Source: Tropicimonas isoalkanivorans (lineage in GTDB: Bacteria; Pseudomonadota; Alphaproteobacteria; Rhodobacterales; Rhodobacteraceae). From it: a stretch of DNA of 64,000 nucleotides. The notes beneath the pieces are model-generated. The model was not told the origin of the DNA. It saw only the letters and a program-made list of their open reading frames with translations, and did no database searches. Shown in pieces: positions 1-11,455 of the stretch (positions are counted from its first letter, which is position 1; every line of letters begins with the position of its first letter). Made by a program: the position numbers and the translations under genes. The stretch lies in assembly GCF_900112335.1 (NCBI RefSeq), contig NZ_FOLG01000007.1:1-64000 (forward strand), read 5' to 3'.

Positions 1-935
1 TCCTTCGTCAGGATGTAGGCTTCGGCCTCGAACTTGGTGTGCGGCTTGACCGAACCCGGCTTGCAGAGCACCTGGCCCCGCTCCACGCCGTCACGGTCGA
101 TGCCGCGCAGCAGCGCGCCGATGTTGTCGCCCGCCTCGCCGCGGTCCAGCAGCTTGCGGAACATCTCAACGCCCGTGCAGGTCGTCTTCTTGGTGTCGCG
201 GATGCCCACGATCTCCAGTTCGTCGCCCACATTCACCACGCCGCGCTCGACACGGCCGGTCACCACGGTGCCGCGGCCGGAGATCGAGAACACGTCCTCG
301 ATCGGCATCAGGAACGGCTGGTCGACCGGACGGTCGGGCGTCGGGATGAACTCGTCCACCGCCGCGATCAGTTCCTTGATCGAGTTCTCGCCGATCTCGG
401 GGTTGTCGCCGTTCATCGCCGCCAGCGCCGAGCCCTTGACGATCGGAATGTCGTCGCCGGGGAACTCGTAGTCGCTCAGAAGCTCGCGGATCTCCATCTC
501 GACGAGCTCCAGAAGCTCCTCGTCATCCACCTGGTCGACCTTGTTCATGTAGACGACCAGCGCCGGAACGCCGACCTGGCGGGCCAGCAGGATGTGCTCG
601 CGGGTCTGCGGCATCGGGCCGTCGGCGGCCGACACGACAAGGATCGCGCCGTCCATCTGGGCGGCACCGGTGATCATGTTCTTCACGTAGTCGGCGTGGC
701 CGGGGCAGTCGACGTGGGCGTAGTGGCGGGCGTCGCTCTCGTACTCGACGTGCGCCGTCGAGATCGTGATCCCGCGGGCCTTCTCCTCCGGCGCGCCGTC
801 AATCTGGTCGTACGCCTTGAAGTCGCCGAAATACTTCGTGATCGCAGCCGTCAGCGTCGTCTTGCCGTGGTCAACGTGACCGATCGTGCCAACGTTCACG
901 TGCGGCTTGTTACGCTCAAACTTTTCCTTTGCCAT
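1..935 (-). CDS. tuf: Elongation factor Tu (3' end outside window)
   Basis: EF-Tu is the GTPase that delivers aminoacyl-tRNA to the ribosome. About 311 of the usual ~391 residues are present. The protein starts [20 protein letters not shown] and shows the P-loop GHVDHGKT, the switch II motif DCPGHADY and the base-binding motif NKVD, followed by the beta-barrel domain 2. The start ATG at 935 follows a purine-rich AAGGAGG. It lies 85 nt downstream of fusA, the usual order of the str operon. The C-terminal domain 3 runs off the left edge of the window. Confidence 0.98.
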   Translation of the reverse strand, partial: MAKEKFERNKPHVNVGTIGHVDHGKTTLTAAITKYFGDFKAYDQIDGAPEEKARGITISTAHVEYESDARHYAHVDCPGHADYVKNMITGAAQMDGAILVVSAADGPMPQTREHILLARQVGVPALVVYMNKVDQVDDEELLELVEMEIRELLSDYEFPGDDIPIVKGSALAAMNGDNPEIGENSIKELIAAVDEFIPTPDRPVDQPFLMPIEDVFSISGRGTVVTGRVERGVVNVGDELEIVGIRDTKKTTCTGVEMFRKLLDRGEAGDNIGALLRGIDRDGVERGQVLCKPGSVKPHTKFEAEAYILTK

Positions 936-996
936 GGTGGCCTCCTTGTCTTTTTCGGGTCGGTGGGGACACGCCCCACCCTACGGTGGTGGGTAG

Positions 997-1014
997 GGCG
1001 GGGTTCTCCCCGCC
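997..1014 (-). other. Hairpin between fusA and tuf
   Basis: A perfect 7-bp stem with a 4-nt loop (GGCGGGG ttct CCCCGCC) sits just after the fusA stop codon. A looser inverted repeat (CCCCACCCTAC and GTAGGGCGGGG) lies beside it. There is no T-run, so a classical terminator is unlikely. It may be an mRNA processing or attenuation element, or a dispersed GC-rich intergenic repeat. Confidence 0.45.
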
Positions 1015-1020
1015 GCCCCG

Positions 1021-3138
<2,118 letters not shown>

Positions 3139-3165
3139 AGGAGGGTCCTCAGGCGTAGAGTGGAT

Positions 3166-3648
<483 letters not shown>

Positions 3649-4020
3649 TTACTTGGGACGCTTGGCGCCGTATTTCGAGCGACGCTGCTTCCGGTCCTTG
3701 ACGCCCTGGGTATCCAGAACACCGCGCAGGATGTGATAGCGCACGCCGGGAAGGTCTTTCACACGACCGCCGCGGATCAGCACAACCGAGTGCTCCTGCA
3801 GGTTGTGGCTTTCGCCGGGGATGTAGCTGATGACCTCGTAGCCGTTGGTAAGACGAACCTTCGCCACCTTCCGCATGGCCGAGTTCGGTTTCTTCGGCGT
3901 CGTCGTGTAAACGCGGGTACAAACCCCACGCTTCTGCGGGCAGCCCTCGAGGTGCTGCGACTTGGATCGTTTCACTTTGGGCTGCCGCGGTTTGCGGATC
4001 AGCTGTTGGATCGTCGGCAT
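3649..4020 (-). CDS. rpsL: 30S ribosomal protein S12
   Basis: S12 lies at the decoding centre and influences accuracy; its mutations confer streptomycin resistance. The 123-residue protein begins [14 protein letters not shown] and carries the conserved [17 protein letters not shown] segment with the wild-type lysine ([10 protein letters not shown]) normally associated with streptomycin sensitivity. It is the first gene of the operon. The roughly 230 nt upstream (4021-4247) hold no other gene and presumably contain the operon promoter, but no convincing -35/-10 pair was picked out. Confidence 0.98.
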   Translation of the reverse strand: MPTIQQLIRKPRQPKVKRSKSQHLEGCPQKRGVCTRVYTTTPKKPNSAMRKVAKVRLTNGYEVISYIPGESHNLQEHSVVLIRGGRVKDLPGVRYHILRGVLDTQGVKDRKQRRSKYGAKRPK

Positions 4021-4247
4021 TCCGGTTCCCCAGTCTAGCTTTCTTCTTCGTCTCGCGCGATCCGCGAGGGGTTATTCGTCGTAGGCACTTCACGCGTCCG
4101 CAAAGCGCGAAAAACCGCAGGCGTTTCCTCGATCGCGGAAACGACGCGGGTGGGATTACAGAGGATCGAGGCCATAGGCCTGGATCTTGACCACTTCAGT
4201 CCTGTAGGGCCGGTCAAACGGATTCCCCGCGACCGAGTGGGCGTGCT

Positions 4248-5183
4248 CTAGAGAGAATCGCCGGGGTTGTCAACAGAGGCGGGCGCAGAAGGCGGACCCG
4301 CATGGGGGACCACGACCTGAACGCGTGCAAGTTTTCGCTCCCGGTGAAACGTGAAGATGCCGGTGGCCACGACGATGGCCGCGCCGGCGAGCGTAAGCGG
4401 GTCCGGCCAGTCGCCGAACACTACCAGCCCGAGCAGCAGCGCCCACAGCAGAGATGTATAGCGGAATGGCGCAATAAAGGCGATGTCGCCCACCCGCATC
4501 GTGAGGATCGAGAACAGGTAGCCCCCCACGATGAAGGTCGAGGCGGCCAGCAGGGCGGCCCAGCCGGCGGTTGACACGGGCTGCCAGGTCTCCCCCAGGC
4601 ATCCCAGTCCTGCGAACACGAGAACGCCCACGGAGGCCGCGATTGCCACCGTCATCGATGGCGTCTCCGCACTCACCATACGCGAACTCAGGTCGCGCAC
4701 CGTGACGCTGAGCACCGCCGCCAGCGCATATACCGAATAGATGGAGAACCCTTCCGCGCCGGGCCGCACGATCAGCATTACGCCAACGAAGCCTACGAGA
4801 ATAGCCGACAGGCGCCGCCACCCCACGGGCTCCCGAAGGAACACCGCACCCGCCAGCGTCACGGCGAGCGGCAGGGCTTGCATGATCGCGTTGGCGTTTG
4901 CCAGAGGCATGTGGAAGAGGGCCGTGATGAAGAAGTAGGCTGCCCCGATCTCGGCCACCGTGCGCACCGCCACCATCACCCGGTCACGGGGCGACAGCCG
5001 CAACCGCAATAGCCCCATCGCGGCAGCCAGCGCGATCAGCAGCACCGTGCTGCCAATGCCGCGCAGGAACACCGCCTGAAACATGGACATCTCGTCGGAA
5101 AGCGTTTTCAGCATGGCGTCGTTCAGCGTGAAGGACGCCATCGACGCCGACATGAACAACGCCCCGCGGGCGTTCGGAGACAC
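4248..5183 (-). CDS. EamA/DMT-family membrane transporter
   Basis: This is a drug/metabolite-superfamily permease of the inner membrane. The substrate cannot be read from the sequence. The protein (about 311 residues) has some ten hydrophobic segments forming two EamA repeats, with characteristic MPLANANAIMQALPLAVTLA and GQ/GAPFRYTSLLWA-type stretches. The GTG at 5183 was chosen because GAGAAAGG lies about 8 nt upstream and the conserved NARGALFM start follows. A longer ATG frame from 5342 would add 53 low-complexity residues unlike the family. It is transcribed away from the lipoprotein gene. Confidence 0.88.
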   Translation of the reverse strand: MSPNARGALFMSASMASFTLNDAMLKTLSDEMSMFQAVFLRGIGSTVLLIALAAAMGLLRLRLSPRDRVMVAVRTVAEIGAAYFFITALFHMPLANANAIMQALPLAVTLAGAVFLREPVGWRRLSAILVGFVGVMLIVRPGAEGFSIYSVYALAAVLSVTVRDLSSRMVSAETPSMTVAIAASVGVLVFAGLGCLGETWQPVSTAGWAALLAASTFIVGGYLFSILTMRVGDIAFIAPFRYTSLLWALLLGLVVFGDWPDPLTLAGAAIVVATGIFTFHRERKLARVQVVVPHAGPPSAPASVDNPGDSL

Positions 5184-5422
5184 AGAACCGGACCTTTCTC
5201 GTGGGCAACCGGCACGGGATGCGCCAGCAGGCCTGCCGGTGTCAACGGGGAGGTTTCCAAGTTGACCCTGCGGCACGTCCGCAAGGCCTTGATTCCGGTC
5301 ATGGACCGTAGGGCGGACTGCGGTATCCTTTAGTTCGGGCACGGCATTCGCCGCGCGGCGGGCAGTGCCACGGGGTAGGATGAGCGCCGACCGTCTCGGC
5401 TGGCGCGGAAATGGAGGTCGCG

Positions 5423-5575
5423 GTGAGTCTCAAGATCCTTCTGGCCGTCCTGGGTGTCGCCCTGATGGGAACCGGCTGTACGAACACACACCATTATCCG
5501 CTTTCAGGTGAGGATTGCGGACCGGCGGACCCGGTTCGAGACCTGTCGGTGCAGCAATGCGCCCCGACGGCCTGA
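5423..5575 (+). CDS. Small putative lipoprotein, 50 aa
   Basis: This short gene is not assigned to a known family. It encodes a hydrophobic leader (SLKILLAVLGVALMGTGC) with a cysteine at the end, then about 30 polar residues with two further cysteines and the ending VQQCAPTA. GGAGG lies 5 nt before the GTG at 5423. An in-frame ATG at 5411 is the alternative start. The lipobox is imperfect, with Gly rather than Leu at -3. The stop is 12 nt before the next gene, so the two are probably co-transcribed. Function is unknown. Confidence 0.6.
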   Translation: MSLKILLAVLGVALMGTGCTNTHHYPLSGEDCGPADPVRDLSVQQCAPTA

Positions 5576-5587
5576 CGCGCTGACGAC

Positions 5588-6541
5588 GTGCGTGTCGCAA
5601 CCTTCAACGTTCAGAACCTGCGACTCCGCACGTCGGACGACGGCCACATGCGGCTCGACGGTGCGCGCGACGGCGATGTGCCTGGGGACAACGACGCGGT
5701 CGCGCCGTCCTTTGACCTGGCCGACCGGCGGCTGACCGCTGCCGTGCTCCATGACATGAACGCCGACGTCGTGGCTTTGCAGGAGGTCCACGATCAGGCC
5801 ACGCTGGACTACTTCCACGACCGCCTTCTGATGCGGACGGGGCTTGCGCCCTATCCGCACCGGTCCTGCCTGCCAGGCAACGATGGCAAGGGACGCAACC
5901 TGGCCCTGCTGAGCCGCATCGCGCCGGTGTCGATCCGAAGCCACGCGGCGCTCCGTCCGGCCGACCTCGGCCTCCCCCCGGCTGCGGACCAGCCCGCCGA
6001 GCGGCCGGTGTTCTGCCGCGATTGCCTTGAGGTCGATCTGCCCGGCCTGACCCTCTACATCTGCCACTTCAAGGCGCCCTACCCGGACGCCGCGGCCGCC
6101 TTCCCCACCCGGCGCACGGAGGCGCTCGGCCTGCGCGCCCTGATCGAGCGGCGCTTCGCGTCTCCGCTGGAGGCAATGTGGCTGATCCTGGGGGACCTGA
6201 ACGAGCCCGATGCACGGGCCCCGCTCTCGGACAAGGCCATCGCGCCCCTGCTCAACGGCTTCGCGGTCGACCTGCTGGAACGCCGGCCGCAGGGGCAGCG
6301 GTGGTCCTATTACGAGACGCAGCACGACACCTATTCCCGCCCGGATGCGCTTCTGGCCTCCCCGGCGCTGGCCGCCGCCTTTCCACATGCGATGCCGCGT
6401 CTGGTGCGCGAGGGCATGGGGCGGGAGGCGGCGGCCTATCCCGGGCCGCGCCTGCACGGCGTTGGCGCGCACCGCCCCCATGCGAGCGACCATGCCGCGA
6501 TCGTGGTGGATCTCGATCCGAACGACCCCGGCGCCGCCTGA
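5588..6541 (+). CDS. Endonuclease/exonuclease/phosphatase-family protein
   Basis: The protein is a metal-dependent phosphohydrolase-fold enzyme of the EEP superfamily (DNase I/ExoIII/sphingomyelinase type). The motifs, in order, are RVATFNVQNL at the N-terminus, ADVVALQEVHD with the metal-binding glutamate, ILGDLNEPDARAP, and HRPHASDHAAIVVDL with the catalytic SDH. It has 317 residues and begins at a GTG. No signal peptide is obvious. Its substrate (nucleic acid, lipid or nucleotide) cannot be told. It follows the small lipoprotein gene closely. Confidence 0.88.
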   Translation: MRVATFNVQNLRLRTSDDGHMRLDGARDGDVPGDNDAVAPSFDLADRRLTAAVLHDMNADVVALQEVHDQATLDYFHDRLLMRTGLAPYPHRSCLPGNDGKGRNLALLSRIAPVSIRSHAALRPADLGLPPAADQPAERPVFCRDCLEVDLPGLTLYICHFKAPYPDAAAAFPTRRTEALGLRALIERRFASPLEAMWLILGDLNEPDARAPLSDKAIAPLLNGFAVDLLERRPQGQRWSYYETQHDTYSRPDALLASPALAAAFPHAMPRLVREGMGREAAAYPGPRLHGVGAHRPHASDHAAIVVDLDPNDPGAA

Positions 6542-6683
6542 GACCGCGTGCCGTGCGCCAACGGTCGCCCGTTGCGTTGGCGGCAAGGTTGGCGGAAGGT
6601 GAAACGAAATATCCGCCCGTCTTCGGGGCTTGGCAGGAGGACGCCGGCCCCTTCCGGGCCATGGCTGAAACGGAGGATCTGCA

Positions 6684-7124
6684 ATGCTCATCGGCCTCAA
6701 TCCCATCCTGTCGCCCGACCTGCTGTTCACGCTCGCGACCATGGGACACGGCGACGAGATCGCCGTGGTGGACGCCAACTTTCCCGGCGACAGCTGCGGA
6801 CAACGGATGATCCGGCTCGACGGCCTGAGTGCCACCGCCGTTGTCGAGGCTATCCTGACGGTGATGCCGCTGGACGACTTTGTGGCTGAGCCGGCACATG
6901 CGATGGAGGTCGTCGGGAACCCCGACACCGTTCCCGAAGCCGTGGCGGAATTCCAGGCAATCATCGACAGGACCGCCGACCATCCGGTGGCCATCGCCTC
7001 GCTCGAGCGGTTCGACTTCTACGCGCGCGCCCGCGAGGCATATGCGATCGTTCAAACCGGCGAGCGGCGGCTCTACGGCAACCTGATCCTGACCAAGGGC
7101 GTGGTCCGTCCTTCGGACGGCTAG
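6684..7124 (+). CDS. RbsD/FucU-family sugar mutarotase
   Basis: Members interconvert anomers of ribose, fucose or related sugars (pyranase/mutarotase). The protein has 146 residues, with the family features of a His in MGHGDEIAVVDANFP near the N-terminus and a C-terminal RFDFYARAREAYAIVQTGE followed by YGNLILTKGVV. The pattern fits FucU better than RbsD. GGAGGATCTGCA precedes the ATG. No sugar transport or catabolic genes sit beside it, so the physiological sugar is open. Confidence 0.92.
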   Translation: MLIGLNPILSPDLLFTLATMGHGDEIAVVDANFPGDSCGQRMIRLDGLSATAVVEAILTVMPLDDFVAEPAHAMEVVGNPDTVPEAVAEFQAIIDRTADHPVAIASLERFDFYARAREAYAIVQTGERRLYGNLILTKGVVRPSDG

Positions 7125-7221
7125 ATACCTCGGCGAGAAACGGCCGCGCGCCGTGCAAGATCTTCTGGGAACGTTCGGGATGGAGTAACCTGAGACCGGG
7201 GCGGACAGGGAGAGCGGCACG

Positions 7222-8259
7222 GTGAGCGGAGAGATTTTCATCGAAACCAGCGATGTGGGCGCGCTTGGCGTTACGGTTGGCGAGCACCTCTATCTGGTTT
7301 TCAGGGATACCAACGGCGACGAATACGTCCTGCGCTCCGGCCCTGAGCAGAGCTTCTGGCCGTTCGGGGAGATGGAGATCGAGGTGAACGTGCCCATCGC
7401 GGACTCCGCCGACGTCCGCGACGGCGACACACCCGCCGACAGGTCCAGCACCCCCCTCGATTTTCCCGGCCTGACCGATGACGCGGCCTGGGCCATCATG
7501 GTCAAATACGCCCGGATGATCGAAGGCGCCAATTACGACTACGATCTGCTCAACGAAAACTCCAACGCCTTTATCGGGGCCTTGCTGCACGCGGCTGGCG
7601 GCACGCCGACGGACTTGCTCCCATCCGGCACGGACAGCGACGACTTCCTCGGCTTCTCCAGTTGGGAAACCATCGTGGGCGACGTCAAGCCGCCGAAGGA
7701 CGGCATTTTCTACGGAACCGGCGGCGACGACCGGATCGCTGGCCTGCAGATCGACGAGGTCATCCGGGCGCGCGGTGGTGACGATGTCGTGACAGGTGGG
7801 CGCGGCGATGATTACGTTTGGGCTGGTCGCGGAAAAGACACCGTTGCGGGCAATGCCGGCGACGACAGGCTTGTCGGCGGTGGCGGCGGCGATGTCCTTC
7901 GCGGCGGGGTGGGGTCGGATTCCTTGGAAGGCGGGCATTCACGCGACCGGCTGAATGGCGGCCTCGGCCGGGATACGCTCGACGGCGGCGCTGGCAGCGA
8001 CGTGCTGCGGGGCGGCAAGGGCGCCGACCTGTTCGTCTTTGCCAAAGTCGCCGAGGGAGAAACTGACCGGGTAAGGGATTTCGAGACCGAACGGGACGTG
8101 CTGCAGATTTCGGGCGCGTCCGCTGTGGAAGATCTGACGATTGCGGACGGGACCGAGGACGGCGCGATCTATGCCGACGTCAGCTGGCAAGGGTTCCATA
8201 TCCGCCTCGACGGAGTGACGGCCGTGGACCTGACAGCAGCAAATTTCGATTTCGTCTGA
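7222..8259 (+). CDS. RTX calcium-binding protein with papain-like N-terminal domain
   Basis: The 345-residue protein has two parts. Residues about 185-270 hold nine or so glycine/aspartate nonapeptides (GGDDVVTGG, AGDDRLVGG and similar) that bind calcium in beta-rolls, followed by a LFVFAKV...RVRDFE capping segment typical of proteins exported by type I secretion. Residues 1-135 show H22 in GEHLYLVF and the motif YDYDLLNENSNAF, an arrangement like a permuted papain/NlpC-P60-type fold but with Asn where a catalytic Cys would be expected. No classical signal peptide is present. It starts at GTG after GGGAGAGCGGCAC. No type I exporter is in the window. Confidence 0.85.
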   Translation: MSGEIFIETSDVGALGVTVGEHLYLVFRDTNGDEYVLRSGPEQSFWPFGEMEIEVNVPIADSADVRDGDTPADRSSTPLDFPGLTDDAAWAIMVKYARMIEGANYDYDLLNENSNAFIGALLHAAGGTPTDLLPSGTDSDDFLGFSSWETIVGDVKPPKDGIFYGTGGDDRIAGLQIDEVIRARGGDDVVTGGRGDDYVWAGRGKDTVAGNAGDDRLVGGGGGDVLRGGVGSDSLEGGHSRDRLNGGLGRDTLDGGAGSDVLRGGKGADLFVFAKVAEGETDRVRDFETERDVLQISGASAVEDLTIADGTEDGAIYADVSWQGFHIRLDGVTAVDLTAANFDFV

Positions 8260-8649
8260 TCCCCTGGCAACATCCGGTCGGCCGCGTGCTATTTGGCGTC
8301 GCTCTACCGAACTTGCGCGGTCATGTCGGGCGCCGCCATGGTCACATCCACAACCCACAGAGCCGAAGCGCTCCTAAACGCGGCGTTACCGAGAAACCGG
8401 ACGGGTAATCCGGCGCGCCGGAATAACGCGACGGCAACCCTGTCGCCGGGTAGCGGAGCGTTGCCCCGATCAGGAACACCCGGAAAACCGCGCGCACCGG
8501 CTCCTTTCTGTTTCGCTCCGTCTCGGCTTCAGGCTTCCACCACGCGGCGAGGCGGTCTTTCCTTGACGCGGACGGTCCCAGTCCGGCTTTCTGCAAGGGA
8601 AAAGATCGGAGCGGCGCCCAGTCCGGGCGCCCGAAGACAGGAGTGAGCC
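8260..8649. other. Intergenic region, no gene recognised
   Basis: About 390 nt separate the RTX gene from the next plus-strand gene. Reading frames here lack ribosome binding sites and family signatures. The only structure seen is a short inverted repeat (GCGCCC and GGGCGC, 5-nt loop) about 20-35 nt before the next start codon, which could occlude that ribosome binding site. A promoter is expected here but none was confidently identified. Confidence 0.5.
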
Positions 8650-10311
8650 ATGAGATTTCTCCGCGCCCTTGGGTCCGCCTTTTCCGTCCCCAGTCTGCTT
8701 CTGGCCCTGCTGTTTCTCGCCGTCTCCCTGACACCGTCTCTCGTGCCACGCGGACCCATCGTTCAGGGTGTGCTCGGTGGGGTCATGATGGCGCTCGGTT
8801 ACCTCACGGGGCGCATTTTGGAACTGATTTGGCAGGCGGCGGACCTTCCGCACCTCACTGGCCGTGCGGCCGCCATAGGAACCGCTTTTAGCACCGCCGT
8901 CGTGCTCGCCGTGCTCGGCTGGTCGTTTTTCGCGAGCTTCCAATGGCAGAACGACCTTAGGATGCGGATGGGCATGGAGCTTGCCGAACAGAGCCACTGG
9001 CTGCGGGTGATCCTGCTCGTCATTGTCCTCTTCGCGGTTCTCTACATCCTCGGCACGGCTGTCGGGCTGCTTTTCAAGCTGGTCAGGGCCGGCCTTTACC
9101 GCGTCATGCCGCCGCGACGTGCCAATGTGCTGGGCGTGCTGATCGTTGCGCTTGCCTTCTTCATTCTCACGCGTGACAGCCTCGTTCCCTCGGTGTGGGC
9201 CTTTCTCGACGAGTCATACGAGACCGCGCAGGACCTGTTCGGCGACGCGCCCCCGGCTCCAACGGAGCCGCGCCTTGCCGGAAGCCCGGCGTCCGTGATC
9301 CGGTGGGACGAGATGGGGCAGCCCGGTCGCGATTTCGTCCTGAAGGGGCCGGACGCCGCCGCCATCACAGCCTTCACCGGGGAGGACGCACTCGACCCGA
9401 TCCGCGTCTACGTGGGACGCGCCAACGGGGAGACCGCCAGGGCCCGCGCTCAACTCGCCCTGGAGGAGCTCTTGCGCCTCGACGCCTTCGATCGCGAAAT
9501 CCTGATCGTGGCCAGCCCCACGGGCACCGGTTGGCTCGATCCGGGCTCGCACGACCCGCTGGAATACATGCACGGCGGCGACATCGCGACCGTCGCGGTG
9601 CAGTATTCCTATCTCCAGTCGCCGCTGGCCCTGATCTTCGAGACCCAGACCGGCCTCGATCAGGCATCTGAGACGGTGAAGACGATCCACGACTACTGGA
9701 AGACGCTTCCCCCGGATGACCGCCCGCGCCTCTACATTCACGGGCTGAGCCTTGGCGCGTGGTCGTCCATGTACGCCACCAACCTGTTCCGGCTGGTGAA
9801 CGACGGGATTGACGGCGCGCTCTGGGCAGGGCCGCCATTCCCGTCGGCCTTCTGGAACTACGTCCAGAACAACCGGAACGAGGGATCGCCCTGGGTTCTG
9901 CCGGAGGTCGAGGACGGGTCGCTTGTGCGCTACGCCAGTCACGTCACGGACGGGTCGGAGGGGGCTCCGTGGGGCTCCATGCGGCTGATGTTCTTGCAAT
10001 ATCCGAGCGACGCCATCGTCTTTTACGATCCGTTCTCGCTCTGGCGCCGGCCGGTCTGGATGCGGGAACCGCCGGGGGATGGCGTCTCGCCCAATATGCG
10101 TTTCGTTCCGATCGTGACGCAGTTCCAGCTTGCGCTCGACATGGCGTTGGCCACCACGGCGCCGGCGGGGTACGGGCACGCCTATTACTCGCAAGACTAC
10201 ATCGAACCATGGGTCCAGGTGACTGCCCCCGAGGGCTGGACGCAGGACGACACGGAGCGCCTGAAAGCCCATTGCGACACCGGGTTCCAGAACGGCTGCA
10301 ACAACGGATGA
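8650..10311 (+). CDS. Membrane-anchored alpha/beta-hydrolase (Abhydrolase_9 type)
   Basis: The 553-residue protein has an N-terminal membrane part with about four or five hydrophobic segments, beginning with LLLALLFLAVSLTPSLVPRG as in the Abhydrolase_9_N family. A hydrolase domain follows, with the nucleophile elbow GLSLG (Ser367). The Pro-Ser-Leu-Val-Pro-Arg signature and the SLGAWSS elbow place it in this actinobacterial/proteobacterial family of unknown substrate. The start at 8650 has AGGAG at good spacing. The soluble domain probably faces the periplasm. Confidence 0.88.
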   Translation: MRFLRALGSAFSVPSLLLALLFLAVSLTPSLVPRGPIVQGVLGGVMMALGYLTGRILELIWQAADLPHLTGRAAAIGTAFSTAVVLAVLGWSFFASFQWQNDLRMRMGMELAEQSHWLRVILLVIVLFAVLYILGTAVGLLFKLVRAGLYRVMPPRRANVLGVLIVALAFFILTRDSLVPSVWAFLDESYETAQDLFGDAPPAPTEPRLAGSPASVIRWDEMGQPGRDFVLKGPDAAAITAFTGEDALDPIRVYVGRANGETARARAQLALEELLRLDAFDREILIVASPTGTGWLDPGSHDPLEYMHGGDIATVAVQYSYLQSPLALIFETQTGLDQASETVKTIHDYWKTLPPDDRPRLYIHGLSLGAWSSMYATNLFRLVNDGIDGALWAGPPFPSAFWNYVQNNRNEGSPWVLPEVEDGSLVRYASHVTDGSEGAPWGSMRLMFLQYPSDAIVFYDPFSLWRRPVWMREPPGDGVSPNMRFVPIVTQFQLALDMALATTAPAGYGHAYYSQDYIEPWVQVTAPEGWTQDDTERLKAHCDTGFQNGCNNG

Positions 10312-10417
10312 TCGCCCACTTGAGAACCGAGCGTGCCCGTTTGAGCGACCTCGGCAGGGATGCAAGGCTACGGCACCCTCGGCGATTCGACCGTTCCGAC
10401 CGGGCAACGTGCGAACG

Positions 10418-11290
10418 ATGACCGGCACGGGATCGGTGCGGCGGGGGATCGCGGCCGGTCTCGCGTTCCTTCTGGGCGCCGCCGCCTGCAGCACGGTGCT
10501 GTACAACGCTGGCCTTGGCGCCGATCCGGTGACGCCGACCGCACTGTCTGCGCAACTGGCGCCGACCTACCGGCTGACGACACCACGGGGCGAGGGGCCA
10601 TTCCCGACCGCGCTCCTCTTCTCCGGCTGCGACGGGCCGCGCGACAACCTTGAAACCTGGGCGCAGGCGCTCGCCGAGGCAGAGTGGGCGTCCTTGATCG
10701 TGGACAGCCACTCGCCGCGCGGTCTGACTGAGTTCGAACGCTGGCGGCTGGTCTGCATGGGGCAGATCCTGACCGGGGAAGAGCGGGCGGGAGATGTTGC
10801 CGTGGCCCTCGCCGACGCCCGCAGGATGCCGAAGGTGGACCCGTCGCGTCTCGCCCTCATCGGGGCCTCGCATGGGGGATGGGCAGTGCTCGAATATTTG
10901 TCGTCCGCCGATCACCACGACGTGCCGCCGACGTTGACGGCATGGCCGCTCGGCGCCAAGCCCCTCGACGGTGTGGCGGCTGTGCTGGCTCTCTACCCGT
11001 ACTGCGGCGAGCTTGCGCAGGCCCCGCGGCGCGGGTGGAGCAGCGACATCCCCGTGATGCTGCTGCTGGCGCAAGGCGATACCATCACGAATGAGCAGCC
11101 CTGCCTGCGGATGGTCCGGCAAGCAGCGCGAAATGGCCTCCCGGTGGAGACCCATGTCTATTCCGGCGTCACCCACGGATTCGACCAGCGGGACAAGGCG
11201 CCGCTTTCGACATTGGACTATTTTCCAGCCGCCGCAGCCGACGCGATCTCGCGCGGAACGGATTTCTTGAATAAGGCGATTGGGAGTTGA
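10418..11290 (+). CDS. Exported dienelactone-hydrolase-like alpha/beta hydrolase
   Basis: About 290 residues with a hydrophobic N-terminal leader (AAGLAFLLGAAACS) that may end in a lipobox-like cysteine, although the -3 residue is Ala. The hydrolase core shows LLFSGCDGPRDN near the oxyanion region, the nucleophile elbow GASHGG and a late YSGVTHGFD supplying the histidine, as in dienelactone hydrolases. The ATG at 10418 and a GTG at 10409 are both possible; neither has a strong ribosome binding site. It follows another hydrolase gene, but no substrate can be inferred. Confidence 0.8.
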   Translation: MTGTGSVRRGIAAGLAFLLGAAACSTVLYNAGLGADPVTPTALSAQLAPTYRLTTPRGEGPFPTALLFSGCDGPRDNLETWAQALAEAEWASLIVDSHSPRGLTEFERWRLVCMGQILTGEERAGDVAVALADARRMPKVDPSRLALIGASHGGWAVLEYLSSADHHDVPPTLTAWPLGAKPLDGVAAVLALYPYCGELAQAPRRGWSSDIPVMLLLAQGDTITNEQPCLRMVRQAARNGLPVETHVYSGVTHGFDQRDKAPLSTLDYFPAAAADAISRGTDFLNKAIGS

Positions 11291-11455
11291 CGGGGTGGAT
11301 GCGACGTCTTGCCTCCGCCAAGCCTACCTCAATGCATGGTTCGAAAATCTTGATGCACGCAGGCGCGCCGATAGGATGAGTTTGGGATGCCAAAGGTCCC
11401 CACGCGTTTGCGAACAGCCTCGCCGAGGGACCTGAACCGGAAGAGGAGGGCGGTG

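Noticed and set aside
7774-8031. Tandem repeats that might suggest a DNA repeat array
   Set aside because: They are codons for glycine/aspartate nonapeptides of the RTX protein, not a CRISPR or satellite array.
8293-8646. 117-codon open frame between the RTX and hydrolase genes
   Set aside because: No ribosome binding site, composition typical of random GC-rich frames, and it overlaps the leader of the next gene.
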